19,877 nt of DNA from Clostridiales bacterium (GTDB taxonomy: Bacteria > Bacillota_A > Clostridia > Oscillospirales > Oscillospiraceae). The notes beneath the pieces are model-generated. The model searched no databases, was not told the origin of the DNA, and saw only the letters and a list, made by a program, of their open reading frames with translations. Below are positions 1 through 7,896 of the stretch, one piece after another. Position numbers and translations under genes: made by a program. The first letter of the stretch is position 1; every line of letters starts with the position of its first letter. The stretch lies in assembly GCA_022777455.1 (NCBI GenBank), contig JALFGI010000168.1:1-19877 (forward strand). Direction: 5' to 3'.

Positions 1-36
1 CGTTACCGATGCGTATCCCACGCCGATCTTATCCAT
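1..36 (-). CDS. 5' end of an unidentified gene downstream of gmd (partial)
   Basis: On the minus strand, 20 bases after the gmd stop, an ATG opens a frame that runs off the window edge and reads MDKIGVGYASVT. A purine-rich GGGAAGAGG stretch lies about 9 bases upstream and could be its ribosome binding site. Twelve residues are too few to identify a family. They do not look like the usual starts of GDP-fucose synthase or GDP-6-deoxymannose reductase, the enzymes that often act after Gmd. The position suggests the second gene of a gmd operon, perhaps in surface-polysaccharide synthesis, but that is inference. Confidence 0.35.
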   Translation of the reverse strand, partial: MDKIGVGYASVT

Positions 37-56
37 CGCCAATGTCCTCTTCCCGC

Positions 57-1148
57 TTATTCAATCACGCCCTTTTCCAGGGCCTCAATCTTGTACAAAT
101 TCACATTTTCCTCCAGCCGCTCTCTGGCGACCTGATTCATATCGTGCTCCACCATAATCCGCACCAGTTCGGCAAAGCTGGTTTTGGTGGGATTCCAGCC
201 CAGGGCCTGCCTGGCCTTGGAGGGATCCCCCCACAGGTTGACCACGTCCGTGGGGCGGTAGAACACCGGGGACACTTCGATCATGACTTTACCGGTGGCC
301 TTATCGATGCCCTTCTCATTTTCACCCTCGCCTACGAATTCCAGATCAATGCCCACATAGCGGAACGCCAGGGTGCAGAATTCCCGCACGCTGTGCTGCT
401 CTCCGGTGGCAATGACGTAATCCTCCGGCTTCTCCTGCTGGAGCATCAGCCACATGCACTCCACATAGTCCCTGGCATAGCCCCAGTCCCGCAGGGCGGA
501 CAGGTTACCAAGGATCAGTTTCTCCTGCTTGCCCTGCTTGATGCGGGCGGCTGCCAGGGTGATTTTCCGGGTGACAAAGGTCTCTCCCCGGCGCTCCGAC
601 TCATGGTTAAACAGGATGCCGGAGCAGCAGAACATATGGTAGGCTTCCCGGTATTCCTTCACGATCCAGTAGCCATACTGCTTGGCCACGGCATAGGGGC
701 TGAAGGGATGGAAGGGCGTCTTCTCGCTCTGGGGTACTTCCTCCACCTTGCCGTACAGCTCCGAGGTGGAAGCCTGGTACATCCGGCAGGTCTTTTCCAA
801 ACCGGCAATCCGGATGGCCTCCAGCACACGCAGCACACCGGTAGCCACAATGTCCGCCGTGTATTCCGGCACATCAAAGGAAACCTGAACATGGGACTGG
901 GCCGCCAGGTTGTATACCTCGTCCGGCTTGACCTCCGTCATCACCTTGATCAGAGAGACAGCGTCCGCCAGATCTCCATAGACCAGGTGGAACTTGGGCA
1001 GCCCCTCCAGATGGGCAATCCGCTCCCGATAATCCACAGAGGATCTGCGGATCATGCCGTAGACCTCATATCCCTTTTCCAACAGAAATTCCGCCAAAAA
1101 CGATCCATCCTGGCCTGTTACACCAGTAATCAACGCTTTTTTGCTCAT
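57..1148 (-). CDS. gmd: GDP-mannose 4,6-dehydratase
   Basis: This cytosolic NADP-dependent enzyme converts GDP-D-mannose to GDP-4-dehydro-6-deoxy-D-mannose, the precursor of GDP-fucose, GDP-rhamnose and related sugars for surface glycans. The 363-residue protein has the normal family length. It has the extended-SDR nucleotide motif GVTGQDG (residues 9-15), the NLAAQSHV block near 80-87, the TSE catalytic segment (128-130) and the YAVAK pair Tyr152/Lys156. The central [10 protein letters not shown] and later RPTDV stretches are typical of Gmd. The reading frame extends 36 codons upstream, but the start at MSKKALITG is chosen because GTGAGGAG lies just ahead of it and the Rossmann fold begins there. 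A sigma-70-type promoter lies about 100 bases upstream. The next gene begins 20 bases after the stop, so this is probably the first gene of an operon leaving the window. Confidence 0.96.
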   Translation of the reverse strand: MSKKALITGVTGQDGSFLAEFLLEKGYEVYGMIRRSSVDYRERIAHLEGLPKFHLVYGDLADAVSLIKVMTEVKPDEVYNLAAQSHVQVSFDVPEYTADIVATGVLRVLEAIRIAGLEKTCRMYQASTSELYGKVEEVPQSEKTPFHPFSPYAVAKQYGYWIVKEYREAYHMFCCSGILFNHESERRGETFVTRKITLAAARIKQGKQEKLILGNLSALRDWGYARDYVECMWLMLQQEKPEDYVIATGEQHSVREFCTLAFRYVGIDLEFVGEGENEKGIDKATGKVMIEVSPVFYRPTDVVNLWGDPSKARQALGWNPTKTSFAELVRIMVEHDMNQVARERLEENVNLYKIEALEKGVIE

Positions 1149-1244
1149 AAATAACAATCTCCTCACATTTATTCTCCAGCCCGGCGAGACCGAATGACAG
1201 GGCATTGCGTCGGATTCGCACACTATCGGAATTATGATAAGGTA

Positions 1245-1273
1245 AGTATACTCCAAAACAAAGAATTTTTCAA
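1245..1273 (-). promoter_or_regulatory. Promoter for gmd
   Basis: Minus-strand TTGAAA (1268-1273) and TATACT (1245-1250) are separated by exactly 17 bases. This is a good vegetative sigma match and leaves a leader of about 90 bases before the gmd start. I saw no recognisable riboswitch or terminator hairpin in the leader. Confidence 0.7.
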
Positions 1274-1311
1274 TAGCGGCATATCATGTAATCGGAATAT
1301 TGGATTATGGT

Positions 1312-1347
1312 AAAAAAATCCGTGCACCGGGATGGGTGCACGGATTT
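1312..1347 (-). terminator. Intrinsic terminator of fba
   Basis: A perfect 13-bp inverted repeat (arms 1316-1328 and 1335-1347, core CCGTGCACC/GGTGCACGG) has a short loop and a run of seven T on the minus strand. It lies 15 bases after the fba stop codon and separates fba from the gmd promoter. Confidence 0.9.
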
Positions 1348-1362
1348 GGGATATGAATGCGA

Positions 1363-2331
1363 TTAGGCCTTGCCGTCGGAACCCAGAACGTGGACGATCT
1401 TGTGAGCGACCATGTCCTTGACAGCCTGACGGGCGGGCTTCAGGTACTGGCGGGGATCGAAGTGATCGGGATGCTCGGCAAAGTACTTACGGATGTTGCC
1501 GGTCATGGCCAGACGGATGTCGGAGTCGATGTTGATCTTGCAGACAGCCAGCTTGGCAGCTTCACGGAGCTGATCCTCGGGGATGCCGATGGCGTCGGGC
1601 ATGTTGCCGCCGTAGGTGTTGACCATCTTCACGAATTCCTGGGGAACGGAAGAAGAACCATGCAGCACGATGGGGAAGCCGGGCAGCCGCTTGATGCACT
1701 CCTTCAGCACATCGAAGCGCAGGGGAGGCGGAACCAGGATGCCGTCGGCATTGCGGGTGCACTGAGAAGCCTTGAACTTGTAGGCGCCGTGGCTGGTGCC
1801 AATTGCAATGGCCAGGGAGTCACAGCCGGTGCGGGAAACGAACTCTTCCACTTCCTCGGGACGGGTGTAGCTTTCCTTGCCGTGCTCAACAGCAACTTCG
1901 TCTTCCACGCCGGCCAGGGTGCCCAGCTCAGCCTCGACCACAACACCGTGGTCATGGGCATACTCAACAACCTGACGGGTCAGGGCGATGTTCTCCTCGA
2001 AGCTCTTGGAGGAAGCGTCGATCATAACGGAGGTGAAGCCGCCGTCGATGCAGCTCTTGCAGAGCTCGAAGCTGTCACCATGGTCCAGGTGCAGAGCGAT
2101 GGGGATTTCGGGGTTCTCAGCCACGGCAGCCTCCACCAGCTTCACCAGATAAGTATGGTTGGCATAGGCGCGGGCACCCTTGGAAACCTGCAGGATGACG
2201 GGGCTTTTCAGCTCGCCGGCAGCTTCGGTGATACCCTGAACGATCTCCATGTTGTTGACGTTGAAAGCGCCGATGGCATAGCCGCCGTCGTAAGCCTTCT
2301 TGAACATTTCGGTTGTGGTTACAAGAGCCAT
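1363..2331 (-). CDS. fba: Fructose-1,6-bisphosphate aldolase, class II
   Basis: This zinc-dependent enzyme cleaves fructose 1,6-bisphosphate to dihydroxyacetone phosphate and glyceraldehyde 3-phosphate in glycolysis, and works in reverse in gluconeogenesis. The 322-residue protein shows the HLDHGDS signature (catalytic Asp83, zinc ligand His84), the EAELG stretch with Glu135, GTSHGAYK and VLHGSSS blocks supplying further zinc-ligand histidines, and KINIDSD for phosphate binding. The upstream in-frame codons MMKGMIP contain the ribosome binding site AAAGGA, so the start is placed at MALVTTTEMF. The gene is monocistronic, with its own promoter and a strong terminator. It is divergent from pfp, which makes its substrate. 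A close paralogous function such as tagatose-bisphosphate aldolase cannot be excluded, but the glycolytic neighbour favours FBA. Confidence 0.95.
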   Translation of the reverse strand: MALVTTTEMFKKAYDGGYAIGAFNVNNMEIVQGITEAAGELKSPVILQVSKGARAYANHTYLVKLVEAAVAENPEIPIALHLDHGDSFELCKSCIDGGFTSVMIDASSKSFEENIALTRQVVEYAHDHGVVVEAELGTLAGVEDEVAVEHGKESYTRPEEVEEFVSRTGCDSLAIAIGTSHGAYKFKASQCTRNADGILVPPPLRFDVLKECIKRLPGFPIVLHGSSSVPQEFVKMVNTYGGNMPDAIGIPEDQLREAAKLAVCKINIDSDIRLAMTGNIRKYFAEHPDHFDPRQYLKPARQAVKDMVAHKIVHVLGSDGKA

Positions 2332-2387
2332 TGGAATCATTCCTTTCATCATTCAGGCGGAAAAATCTTCCGCATGTTCTCGGGGAT

Positions 2388-2415
2388 ATTATACCACAGT
2401 TTTTCTATTTTTCAA
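2388..2415 (-). promoter_or_regulatory. Promoter for fba
   Basis: Minus-strand TTGAAA (2410-2415) and a perfect TATAAT (2388-2393) are separated by 16 bases, giving a leader of roughly 50 bases before the fba start. An A/T-rich tract upstream could act as an UP element. Confidence 0.72.
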
Positions 2416-2483
2416 TCTAAAAAAAATCGTTTCCTATTTTCTTCTGCAATCAATACAGAATCCCCCCAAAAACCTGGCTGCAT

Positions 2484-2672
2484 CTGAGCACTTTTCATAA
2501 AGCATCGATGTCAAAGGAAAATTTCCTCGTTTTCTCCAGCAGGTCCCCGTATGGGTTTCTCCTGGAAAAACGCCCTTGAAGCGGAATAACCGCCCACATA
2601 TCCGCAAGACATCGCCACATAATGGGGCAAAAAATCCTCCGAAGCCCGCAGCGCCCATTGTGTAGTGTTGCA
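2484..2672. repeat. Diverged copy of a dispersed intergenic element
   Basis: Bases 2621-2671 match the reverse complement of 9821-9871 at 42 of 51 positions, including the shared blocks GGGGCAAAA, CGAAGCCCGCAG and CCATTGTG. The left half matches the second copy only loosely; an AGCACT..CATAA segment near 2487-2500 may correspond to the other terminal repeat, so the left boundary is uncertain. The element fills most of the gap between the divergent fba and pfp promoters, and no gene is credible here. Confidence 0.55.
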
Positions 2673-2684
2673 GTAATTTTTTTA

Positions 2685-2713
2685 TTTACTTTTCCAAAGC
2701 AATGGCGTATAAT
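2685..2713 (+). promoter_or_regulatory. Promoter for pfp
   Basis: TTTACT (2685-2690) and a perfect TATAAT (2708-2713) are spaced by 17 bases. They lie about 45 bases ahead of the pfp start and just beyond the dispersed repeat. Confidence 0.7.
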
Positions 2714-2757
2714 ATACACGCTGAAATAGCAAAAAAAATGCAAGGAGTTTTGAAGTT

Positions 2758-4416
2758 ATGAATCTGTCTCCTCTTCAGATTGCCAGATATCAGTACACCC
2801 CGAAGCTGCCCGGTATGCTGAGAAACGGTATTTCTGAAATCTGTGTTAAGGTCGGCGCCCCCACCCAGAGCGTGGCCGATCAGGAAAAGATACAGGCACT
2901 GTTCCCCAATACCTACGGAAAGAACGAAATCACATTCCAGAATGGTTCCAACACCTCCGCCCCCAAGAAGCACATTGTCGGTGTGATCCTGTCCGGCGGT
3001 CAGGCTCCCGGCGGTCACAACGTTGTCTGCGGCCTGTATGATGCTCTGAAGGCTACCAATCCCGAAAATGAGCTGTACGGTTTCAAGGGCGGCCCCAGCG
3101 GTCTTCTGGAAGACAACTACCGCATTATGGATGACGAGTACATCAACATGTTCCGCAACACCGGCGGCTTCGATATCATCGGTTCCGGCCGCACCAAGCT
3201 GGAGACTGAAGAGCAGTTTGCCATTGCTGCCGAGGTGTGCAAGAAGCACGGCATTACCGCCATTGTCATCATCGGCGGTGACGACTCCAATACCAACGCC
3301 GCTGTCCTGGCTGAGTACATGGCTGCCCACAACACCGGCGTTCAGGTGATCGGCTGCCCCAAGACCATCGACGGCGACCTGAAGAACGAAGACATCGAAT
3401 GCTCCTTCGGCTTCGATACCGCCACCAAGACCTACAGTGAGCTCATCGGCAACATCGAGCGCGATGCCAACTCTGCAAAGAAGTACTGGCATTTCATCAA
3501 GGTGATGGGCCGTTCCGCCTCCCATGTTGCTCTGGAGTGCGCTCTGGAAACCCAGCCCAATATCTGCCTGATCGGTGAAGAGGTTGCCGCCAAGAAGATG
3601 TCCCTGTCCGCCGTTGCCGATGTCATTGCCGACTCCGTGGCCGCAAGAGCCGCAAAGGGCATGAACTTCGGTGTTGCCATCATTCCCGAAGGCATCGTGG
3701 AATTTGTTCCCGAGTTCTCCACACTGATTGCCGAGATCAATGAGCTGCTGGCCGGTGAGAAGACCGCCGAATTCAACGCACTGAGCAGCTGGGAAGAGAA
3801 GTATGCCTTTATCGAAAAGGGTTTGAGCAAGGAAGCCATGGCTGTCTTTGCCATTCTGCCCCAGGGCATTCAGCAGCAGCTGTTCCTGGAGCGCGATCCC
3901 CACGGCAATGTGCAGGTCTCTTTGATCGAATCCGAGAAGCTGTTCTCCGCTCTGGTTGCCGACAAGCTGGCTGCCCGCAAGGCCGCCGGTACCTTTAACG
4001 GCAAGTTCAGCGCCCAGCATCACTTCTTCGGTTACGAAGGCAGATGCGCCTTCCCCTCCAATTTCGATGCTGACTATTGCTATTCCCTGGGCTACAATGC
4101 CTTCATGCTGATTCAGTACGGTTACACCGGATATCTGTCCAAGTTTTCCAACCTGTCCAAGCCCGCCGAGGAGTGGGTGGCCGGCGGCATGCCCATCACC
4201 AAGATGATGAACATTGAGAGAAGAAACGGTAAGGACAAGCCCGTGATCCGCAAGGCTCTGGTTGAGCTGGACGGCAAGCCCTTCACCTACTTCTGCGAGC
4301 ATCGTCAGCAGTGGGCGGAAGAGACCTGCTTCACCTACCCCGGCGCCATCCAGTACTATGGCCCCGCAGAGGTCTGCGATCTGACCACCCGCACGCTGGC
4401 TCTGGAGAAGGCCTGA
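2758..4416 (+). CDS. pfp: Diphosphate-dependent phosphofructokinase (PPi-PFK, long type)
   Basis: The enzyme phosphorylates fructose 6-phosphate to fructose 1,6-bisphosphate using pyrophosphate instead of ATP, a reversible glycolytic step in the cytosol. The 552 residues fit the long PPi-PFK group (plant beta subunit and Borrelia type, about 550). The glycine-rich [11 protein letters not shown] lies at 79-88. GGDDS is at 173-177, where Asp176 replaces the Gly of ATP-dependent enzymes and indicates PPi use. [10 protein letters not shown] is at 201-210, with Lys202 and the catalytic TIDGD, and MGRSASH at 250-256. A GYEGR motif lies in the C-terminal half. AAGGAG sits about 10 bases before the ATG. 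The gene stands alone between its own promoter and terminator, divergent from fba. Codon use is strongly biased, as in highly expressed genes. Confidence 0.97.
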   Translation: MNLSPLQIARYQYTPKLPGMLRNGISEICVKVGAPTQSVADQEKIQALFPNTYGKNEITFQNGSNTSAPKKHIVGVILSGGQAPGGHNVVCGLYDALKATNPENELYGFKGGPSGLLEDNYRIMDDEYINMFRNTGGFDIIGSGRTKLETEEQFAIAAEVCKKHGITAIVIIGGDDSNTNAAVLAEYMAAHNTGVQVIGCPKTIDGDLKNEDIECSFGFDTATKTYSELIGNIERDANSAKKYWHFIKVMGRSASHVALECALETQPNICLIGEEVAAKKMSLSAVADVIADSVAARAAKGMNFGVAIIPEGIVEFVPEFSTLIAEINELLAGEKTAEFNALSSWEEKYAFIEKGLSKEAMAVFAILPQGIQQQLFLERDPHGNVQVSLIESEKLFSALVADKLAARKAAGTFNGKFSAQHHFFGYEGRCAFPSNFDADYCYSLGYNAFMLIQYGYTGYLSKFSNLSKPAEEWVAGGMPITKMMNIERRNGKDKPVIRKALVELDGKPFTYFCEHRQQWAEETCFTYPGAIQYYGPAEVCDLTTRTLALEKA

Positions 4417-4428
4417 TTTCAAAACACG

Positions 4429-4458
4429 AAGCGCCTGCCGTTCGGCAGGCGCTTTTTC
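4429..4458 (+). terminator. Intrinsic terminator of pfp
   Basis: GCGCCTGCC (4431-4439) pairs perfectly with GGCAGGCGC (4444-4452) around a four-base loop and is followed by TTTTTC. It lies 14 bases after the pfp stop. Confidence 0.95.
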
Positions 4459-4487
4459 TTGCATTCCGGCATTTTGTATGCTATAAT
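4459..4487 (+). promoter_or_regulatory. Promoter for the VanZ-like gene
   Basis: TTGCAT (4459-4464) and TATAAT (4482-4487) are spaced by 17 bases, and a TG two bases before the -10 adds an extended -10. It starts immediately after the pfp terminator. Confidence 0.72.
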
Positions 4488-4515
4488 CCTCCAGTCATAT
4501 CAGGAGGTGAAGAAC

Positions 4516-4971
4516 ATGAACCCGGAATCCCGAAAAACCATCCGGCTGCTTGCGGCAGTCTATGTGGCGCTGATGCTGTACCTGCTGTTTTTCCGAAGGA
4601 ATCCCTTTTCCCCAGCTCCCCTGCCCCATCTGGATGTGAATCTGGTTCCACTGCGCACCATCAATCGCTACCTGTTCTGCCTGACTCCGCCGCTGAACAG
4701 CCGGAATGTGCGCTGGGCCGTCATCAATTTCTTCGGCAACGTGATCATGTTCCTGCCCCTGGGCTTTCTGCCGCCGCTGCTCTGGTCCTGGGCCAGAAAG
4801 CTGCCTTGGACGCTGCTGTTTTCCCTGGGGGTGATGACCGTGGTGGAGGTGCTGCAAATGCTCCTGCAGGTGGGGGTCTGCGATGTGGACGACCTGATCC
4901 TCAACACCCTGGGTGCCGCCATTGGCTACGGCTGCTACGCAATCTACAGACATAAAAAAGAACACCTGTGA
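4516..4971 (+). CDS. VanZ-like family membrane protein
   Basis: This is a small integral membrane protein of the VanZ family, named after a teicoplanin-resistance accessory protein whose biochemical role is unclear. The 151-residue product has a hydrophobic N-terminal segment (about 11-26). The family core NVIMFLPLGF is at 75-84, a further membrane span follows, Glu111 and Gln114 lie in the E..Q motif, and the CDVDDLILNTLGA signature is at 122-134. It ends in a positively charged tail. The start was placed at the ATG seven bases after AGGAGGTG; the frame is open further upstream but without a ribosome binding site. It is a single-gene unit, and nothing nearby indicates glycopeptide resistance. 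Its stop codon lies inside the loop of the terminator hairpin. Confidence 0.88.
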   Translation: MNPESRKTIRLLAAVYVALMLYLLFFRRNPFSPAPLPHLDVNLVPLRTINRYLFCLTPPLNSRNVRWAVINFFGNVIMFLPLGFLPPLLWSWARKLPWTLLFSLGVMTVVEVLQMLLQVGVCDVDDLILNTLGAAIGYGCYAIYRHKKEHL

Positions 4972-4992
4972 CAAAATCGCAGGTGTTCTTTT
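4956..4992. terminator. Bidirectional terminator between VanZ-like and YdcF genes
   Basis: AAAAGAACACCTG (4956-4968) and CAGGTGTTCTTTT (4980-4992) form a perfect 13-bp stem with an 11-base loop. Both outer ends are A/T runs, so the hairpin can end the plus-strand VanZ-like transcript and the minus-strand YdcF transcript that converge here. Confidence 0.85.
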
Positions 4993-5040
4993 CAATGCTC
5001 TGGCTCCCCCAGTCCCCTTCTTTACGTCAGCAAGGCAGGT

Positions 5041-5691
5041 TCATTTCACCAGCTGCTTTGTATACCCCAGCATGACGAGGAAATCGAAGGCTTCCATGGC
5101 CTTCTCGGGAATCGCCTGTGGAATCTGATATCCCAGTTCGGCGTACACGGAAATGCGCTGAAAATCCCCCACAATCATATGAATGGTATCCTCCTCTGTT
5201 CTTCCCCAGCGGAAAAGACCGGAAAGATACTCCTCATAGCTCTGCTGCCAGGAGGTGACCGTCACCTCTGCCTCCGGCCAGTAGACCGGGAAGGCGGCAT
5301 ATAGACGGCGCTCCATATAGGGCTTCTGCACACCGATGATCCTCGGGTGGGTCAGGCCCCGCTCCGCCAGCATCCGGCGGGAGAAAATCAGATTCTCTCC
5401 GGAATTGGTGGATTGCTCCTCCCGGAGAATCGCCGTCTCCGGAACCCCTTCTGCCAGTGCAATCCCGGCAAACCGGCTGGCCTCACTCTCGGTCCACATG
5501 GCGCTGGTGTTTCTGCCCAGTCCGCCGGTGAACAGGACCAGGGGTGCCAAGCCCTGGTGATATAACTGCGCCGCCCGGCGGGCCACATCCTCGTTATAGC
5601 AGCCGAAGCCAACAATACAGTCCGCTTTCTCCGGCGTCTGATGCAAACACATATAGTCCCACAGGGTGTGAACGGCAGTCTGTTTGTCCAT
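5041..5691 (-). CDS. YdcF family protein (DUF218)
   Basis: This is a member of the YdcF/SanA-like DUF218 family, proteins with a Rossmann-like fold whose biochemical role is mostly unknown; some bind S-adenosylmethionine or influence envelope integrity. The 216-residue protein shows the family landmarks: a first strand ending in GFG (28-30), the TGG turn (55-57), the TESEA segment (67-71) and STNSGEN (94-100). No signal peptide or membrane segment is apparent, so it is probably cytosolic, unlike the membrane-anchored relatives. GAGGAG lies just upstream of the ATG, and a good promoter precedes the gene. It converges on the VanZ-like gene with a shared terminator. The specific function is unknown. 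Confidence 0.85.
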   Translation of the reverse strand: MDKQTAVHTLWDYMCLHQTPEKADCIVGFGCYNEDVARRAAQLYHQGLAPLVLFTGGLGRNTSAMWTESEASRFAGIALAEGVPETAILREEQSTNSGENLIFSRRMLAERGLTHPRIIGVQKPYMERRLYAAFPVYWPEAEVTVTSWQQSYEEYLSGLFRWGRTEEDTIHMIVGDFQRISVYAELGYQIPQAIPEKAMEAFDFLVMLGYTKQLVK

Positions 5692-5724
5692 GGTTTCTCC
5701 TCATTTCTTACTGCATTTATCCGC

Positions 5725-5753
5725 ATTTTATCACAGAAGCTTACCCTGGTCAA
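5725..5753 (-). promoter_or_regulatory. Promoter for the YdcF gene
   Basis: Minus-strand TTGACC (5748-5753) and TAAAAT (5725-5730) have a 17-base spacer and lie about 33 bases ahead of the start codon. The site sits between the two minus-strand genes, so the YdcF gene can be transcribed independently. Confidence 0.68.
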
Positions 5754-5772
5754 CCGCCATGCCGGAAGGTCT

Positions 5773-6159
5773 TTATTTCTCCCGGGGAATGCTTGCCCCC
5801 TTCTTCCCCTCCTGAATTTCCAGAAAGGCATCCTTCAGCCTGGACAGATAGGCGAAAGGCTCCTCCGGTGTGATGGGCACAAACAGCCTGCCCTGCAGCG
5901 GATCATGGCGGGGCAAAAGGCGAAAGGACAGCACACCGCGCCCAACCCGACTGATGGGAAACCGGGTATCCAGCCCGAAGCCATTTTCCCCGGGAACCAG
6001 AACACCCAGGTTTTCCCGTTTTTCCCCGCAGGACACCTCCAGCCGGTACATTACCTCACCGGAGAGGCTGCACCGGCAAACCACATGGTAGTAAAGCCCC
6101 TGCTCGGTCACCTGGGCCTTCCCCACTGACTTGTCACCGAAATATACCCCATAATCCAT
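5773..6159 (-). CDS. Hypothetical protein, 128 residues
   Basis: I do not recognise this protein. It is predicted to be soluble, with no signal peptide or membrane segment. The first half alternates short hydrophobic and polar stretches that look beta-rich (YGVYFGDKSVGKAQV, then GLYYHVVCRC and a MYRLEVSCG stretch). The second half carries a FRLLPR segment, and the C-terminus is charged and probably helical. Three cysteines (in CRC and SCG) do not form a clear metal motif. The ATG follows a GGGAGGCGGTGAAAGGA stretch; the closest purine run is unusually near the start, so the exact start is less certain than for its neighbours. It lies 81 bases upstream of the YdcF gene on the same strand and is divergent from the exonuclease operon. 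Confidence 0.65.
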   Translation of the reverse strand: MDYGVYFGDKSVGKAQVTEQGLYYHVVCRCSLSGEVMYRLEVSCGEKRENLGVLVPGENGFGLDTRFPISRVGRGVLSFRLLPRHDPLQGRLFVPITPEEPFAYLSRLKDAFLEIQEGKKGASIPREK

Positions 6160-6236
6160 GGTCCTTTCACCGCCTCCCTTCCAGGCTATGCAGCGGGGGC
6201 AGCGGAAAAGAACAACCTCCGCCTCTTCGATTTTTC

Positions 6237-6265
6237 TTTACATCCGACCGCTCCCCGCTTATAAT
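6237..6265 (+). promoter_or_regulatory. Promoter for the exonuclease-HAD-nnrD-lipoprotein operon
   Basis: TTTACA (6237-6242) and a perfect TATAAT (6260-6265) are spaced by 17 bases. The start codon at 6292 follows 26 bases later. No other strong promoter was seen before the lipoprotein gene ends. Confidence 0.75.
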
Positions 6266-6291
6266 GGGTGGAAAAGAGAGAGGGGTCTGCC

Positions 6292-7161
6292 ATGAATTAC
6301 ATCATTTTCGACCTGGAATGGAATCAATGCGCCTCGGAGAGCGAAATTCTCACCGACCCGGTGTGCCTTCCCGGAGAAATCATCGAAATCGGCGCAGTGA
6401 AGCTGGACGATTCTTTCCAAAAGGTGGACGAGCTCCGGCTTTACATCAAGCCAAAGTATTACAGCAAGCTCCACCGAAGAATCGTCACCCTCACCGGAAT
6501 CCGGGACAAGGTGCTGGCAGAAGAGGGCCTTCCCTTCCCGGAAGCCTACGACAGATTTATGGATTTCTGTGGAGAGGAATACAGCTTCATGACCTGGAGC
6601 ACCTCCGATCTGCCCATTCTGGTAGACAATATGCTGCTGCACGGCATCGATATTTCCAATCTGCCGGATACCTATGATCTGCAGCGGATTTTCTGCAACG
6701 AAATTATGCGCTTCTCCCGGCGGATGTCCCTGGACGACGCGCTGAAGGTGCTGAACGAAAAAGGAGACATCGCCCACGACGCACTGAACGATTCCAGAAA
6801 CACCGCGCTGGTGTGCAATCATCTGGACTTGGAGGAGTATGGCGGAGAATATGTGTCCCGGGCCTTCGCGGAGCAGCCGCTGAAAGCCGTATTTGATAGT
6901 CCGAAAGCCGCACTGGAGGACGAAGGGCTGAAGCAATATCAATGCCCCTGGTGTGGGGAAACCGTCACCGGGGAACCCTGGCTGCGAATGGAACATGACG
7001 AATACATCTCCATGGGCCGGTGCAGTGAAGGGGACGAAATTCTGCTCACGTTGGAGCTGACCCGCACCTCCCCCAATCGTTTCCATCCCCGGCGGATTTT
7101 CTACGAAATGAGCGACGACCTGTGGGAGGAATACTCCGACAAAAAAGACGCAATTACTTAA
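6292..7161 (+). CDS. DEDDh-family 3'-5' exonuclease
   Basis: This is probably a 3'-5' exonuclease of the DnaQ/RNase T/ERI-1 superfamily, acting on DNA or RNA 3' ends with two metal ions. Within 289 residues, ExoI is FDLEW (Asp7, Glu9), ExoII includes Asp106 in STSDLP, and ExoIII is H162DALND167, giving the H-x4-D spacing of DEDDh enzymes. The YIKPKYYSKLHRRIVTLTGI stretch resembles KapD/ERI-1-like members. After residue 185 there is a C-terminal part of about 100 residues with CPWC (218-221) and a lone Cys244, reminiscent of a partial zinc ribbon. The ATG at 6292 follows GAGAGGGG; an upstream in-frame GTG at 6268 is rejected because it precedes this site. It is first in an operon. Its substrate cannot be told from sequence. 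Confidence 0.88.
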   Translation: MNYIIFDLEWNQCASESEILTDPVCLPGEIIEIGAVKLDDSFQKVDELRLYIKPKYYSKLHRRIVTLTGIRDKVLAEEGLPFPEAYDRFMDFCGEEYSFMTWSTSDLPILVDNMLLHGIDISNLPDTYDLQRIFCNEIMRFSRRMSLDDALKVLNEKGDIAHDALNDSRNTALVCNHLDLEEYGGEYVSRAFAEQPLKAVFDSPKAALEDEGLKQYQCPWCGETVTGEPWLRMEHDEYISMGRCSEGDEILLTLELTRTSPNRFHPRRIFYEMSDDLWEEYSDKKDAIT

Positions 7162-7176
7162 GAATGGAGCCAATAC

Positions 7177-7896
7177 ATGAAATACCAAGCAATTCTCTTT
7201 GACATGGACGGAACCCTGGTACCCATGGAAATCCACGGGTTTACCAAAGGATATTTTCAGATGCTTTTCCGCAAGCTGGCCAAATATGGTCTTGACCCGA
7301 CCCAATTCGGTAAGAATATGTGGGCCGGCGTATCCGCCATGGTAAAAAACGACGGTGCCGCCACCAACGAGGACCGGTTCTGGCAGGCCTTCAGCCAACT
7401 GACGGGCATGGACAAAGACACCATCAACGGCGACTGTCTGGATTTCTATGGAAACGAATTCCACCAGGCAAAGCAGTTCACCGGTGAGAATCCTCTGGCC
7501 GCCGAGGCCGTCCGCCTGGCCCGGGAGAAGGCCGAAAAGGTGATCCTGGCTACCAATCCCATGTTCCCCATGGTGGGACAGCAGACCCGGATGGGCTGGG
7601 TGGGACTGAAGCCAACAGACTTTGAACTGGTCACCTCCTATGAATACGAGCGGTTCTGCAAACCGAATCCCGTGTACTATACCTCCATCTGCCAGCGAAT
7701 GGGACTGAATCCGGCCCAGTGCCTGATGATCGGCAATGACGAATACGAGGATATGTACGCCGGAACCAAGGCTGGCCTGAACTGCTGGCTGGTCACCGAC
7801 TGGATGATCTCCTCCCCGGAGCACCCATGGAATGGGCCCAAAGGGACCTTCGTGGAAACCGTTGAAATGCTGAAGTCTTTGGAGTCTTACGCATGA
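7177..7896 (+). CDS. HAD family hydrolase
   Basis: This is a cytosolic haloacid dehalogenase-superfamily phosphatase of 239 residues; the substrate is unknown. Motif I is FDMDGTL, with nucleophile Asp9 and acid/base Asp11. Motif II is the Thr126 in ILATN, motif III is Lys162 in KPNP, and motif IV is GNDEYED (186-192), which should bind magnesium. A helical cap sits between motifs I and II, as in subfamily I. A GGAG element precedes the start, only 15 bases after the exonuclease stop. Its own stop overlaps the nnrD start by four bases (ATGA), so the two are probably translationally coupled. Confidence 0.9.
   Translation: MKYQAILFDMDGTLVPMEIHGFTKGYFQMLFRKLAKYGLDPTQFGKNMWAGVSAMVKNDGAATNEDRFWQAFSQLTGMDKDTINGDCLDFYGNEFHQAKQFTGENPLAAEAVRLAREKAEKVILATNPMFPMVGQQTRMGWVGLKPTDFELVTSYEYERFCKPNPVYYTSICQRMGLNPAQCLMIGNDEYEDMYAGTKAGLNCWLVTDWMISSPEHPWNGPKGTFVETVEMLKSLESYA

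Noticed and set aside
9..1154. 381-codon plus-strand open frame
   Set aside because: It is antisense to gmd, which has full catalytic motifs and a ribosome binding site.
1357..2487. 376-codon plus-strand open frame
   Set aside because: It is antisense to fba and passes through the fba terminator and promoter; the minus-strand protein has complete aldolase motifs.
2686..4464. 592-codon minus-strand open frame
   Set aside because: It is antisense to pfp, whose protein has all PPi-PFK motifs. The frame arises from biased codon use; its product is low-complexity Gly/Leu/Val-rich with no domain.
4516..4971. Glycopeptide resistance cluster suggested by the VanZ-like protein
   Set aside because: No vanH, vanA, vanX or vanRS genes are in the window; VanZ-like proteins are widespread in Firmicutes without resistance.
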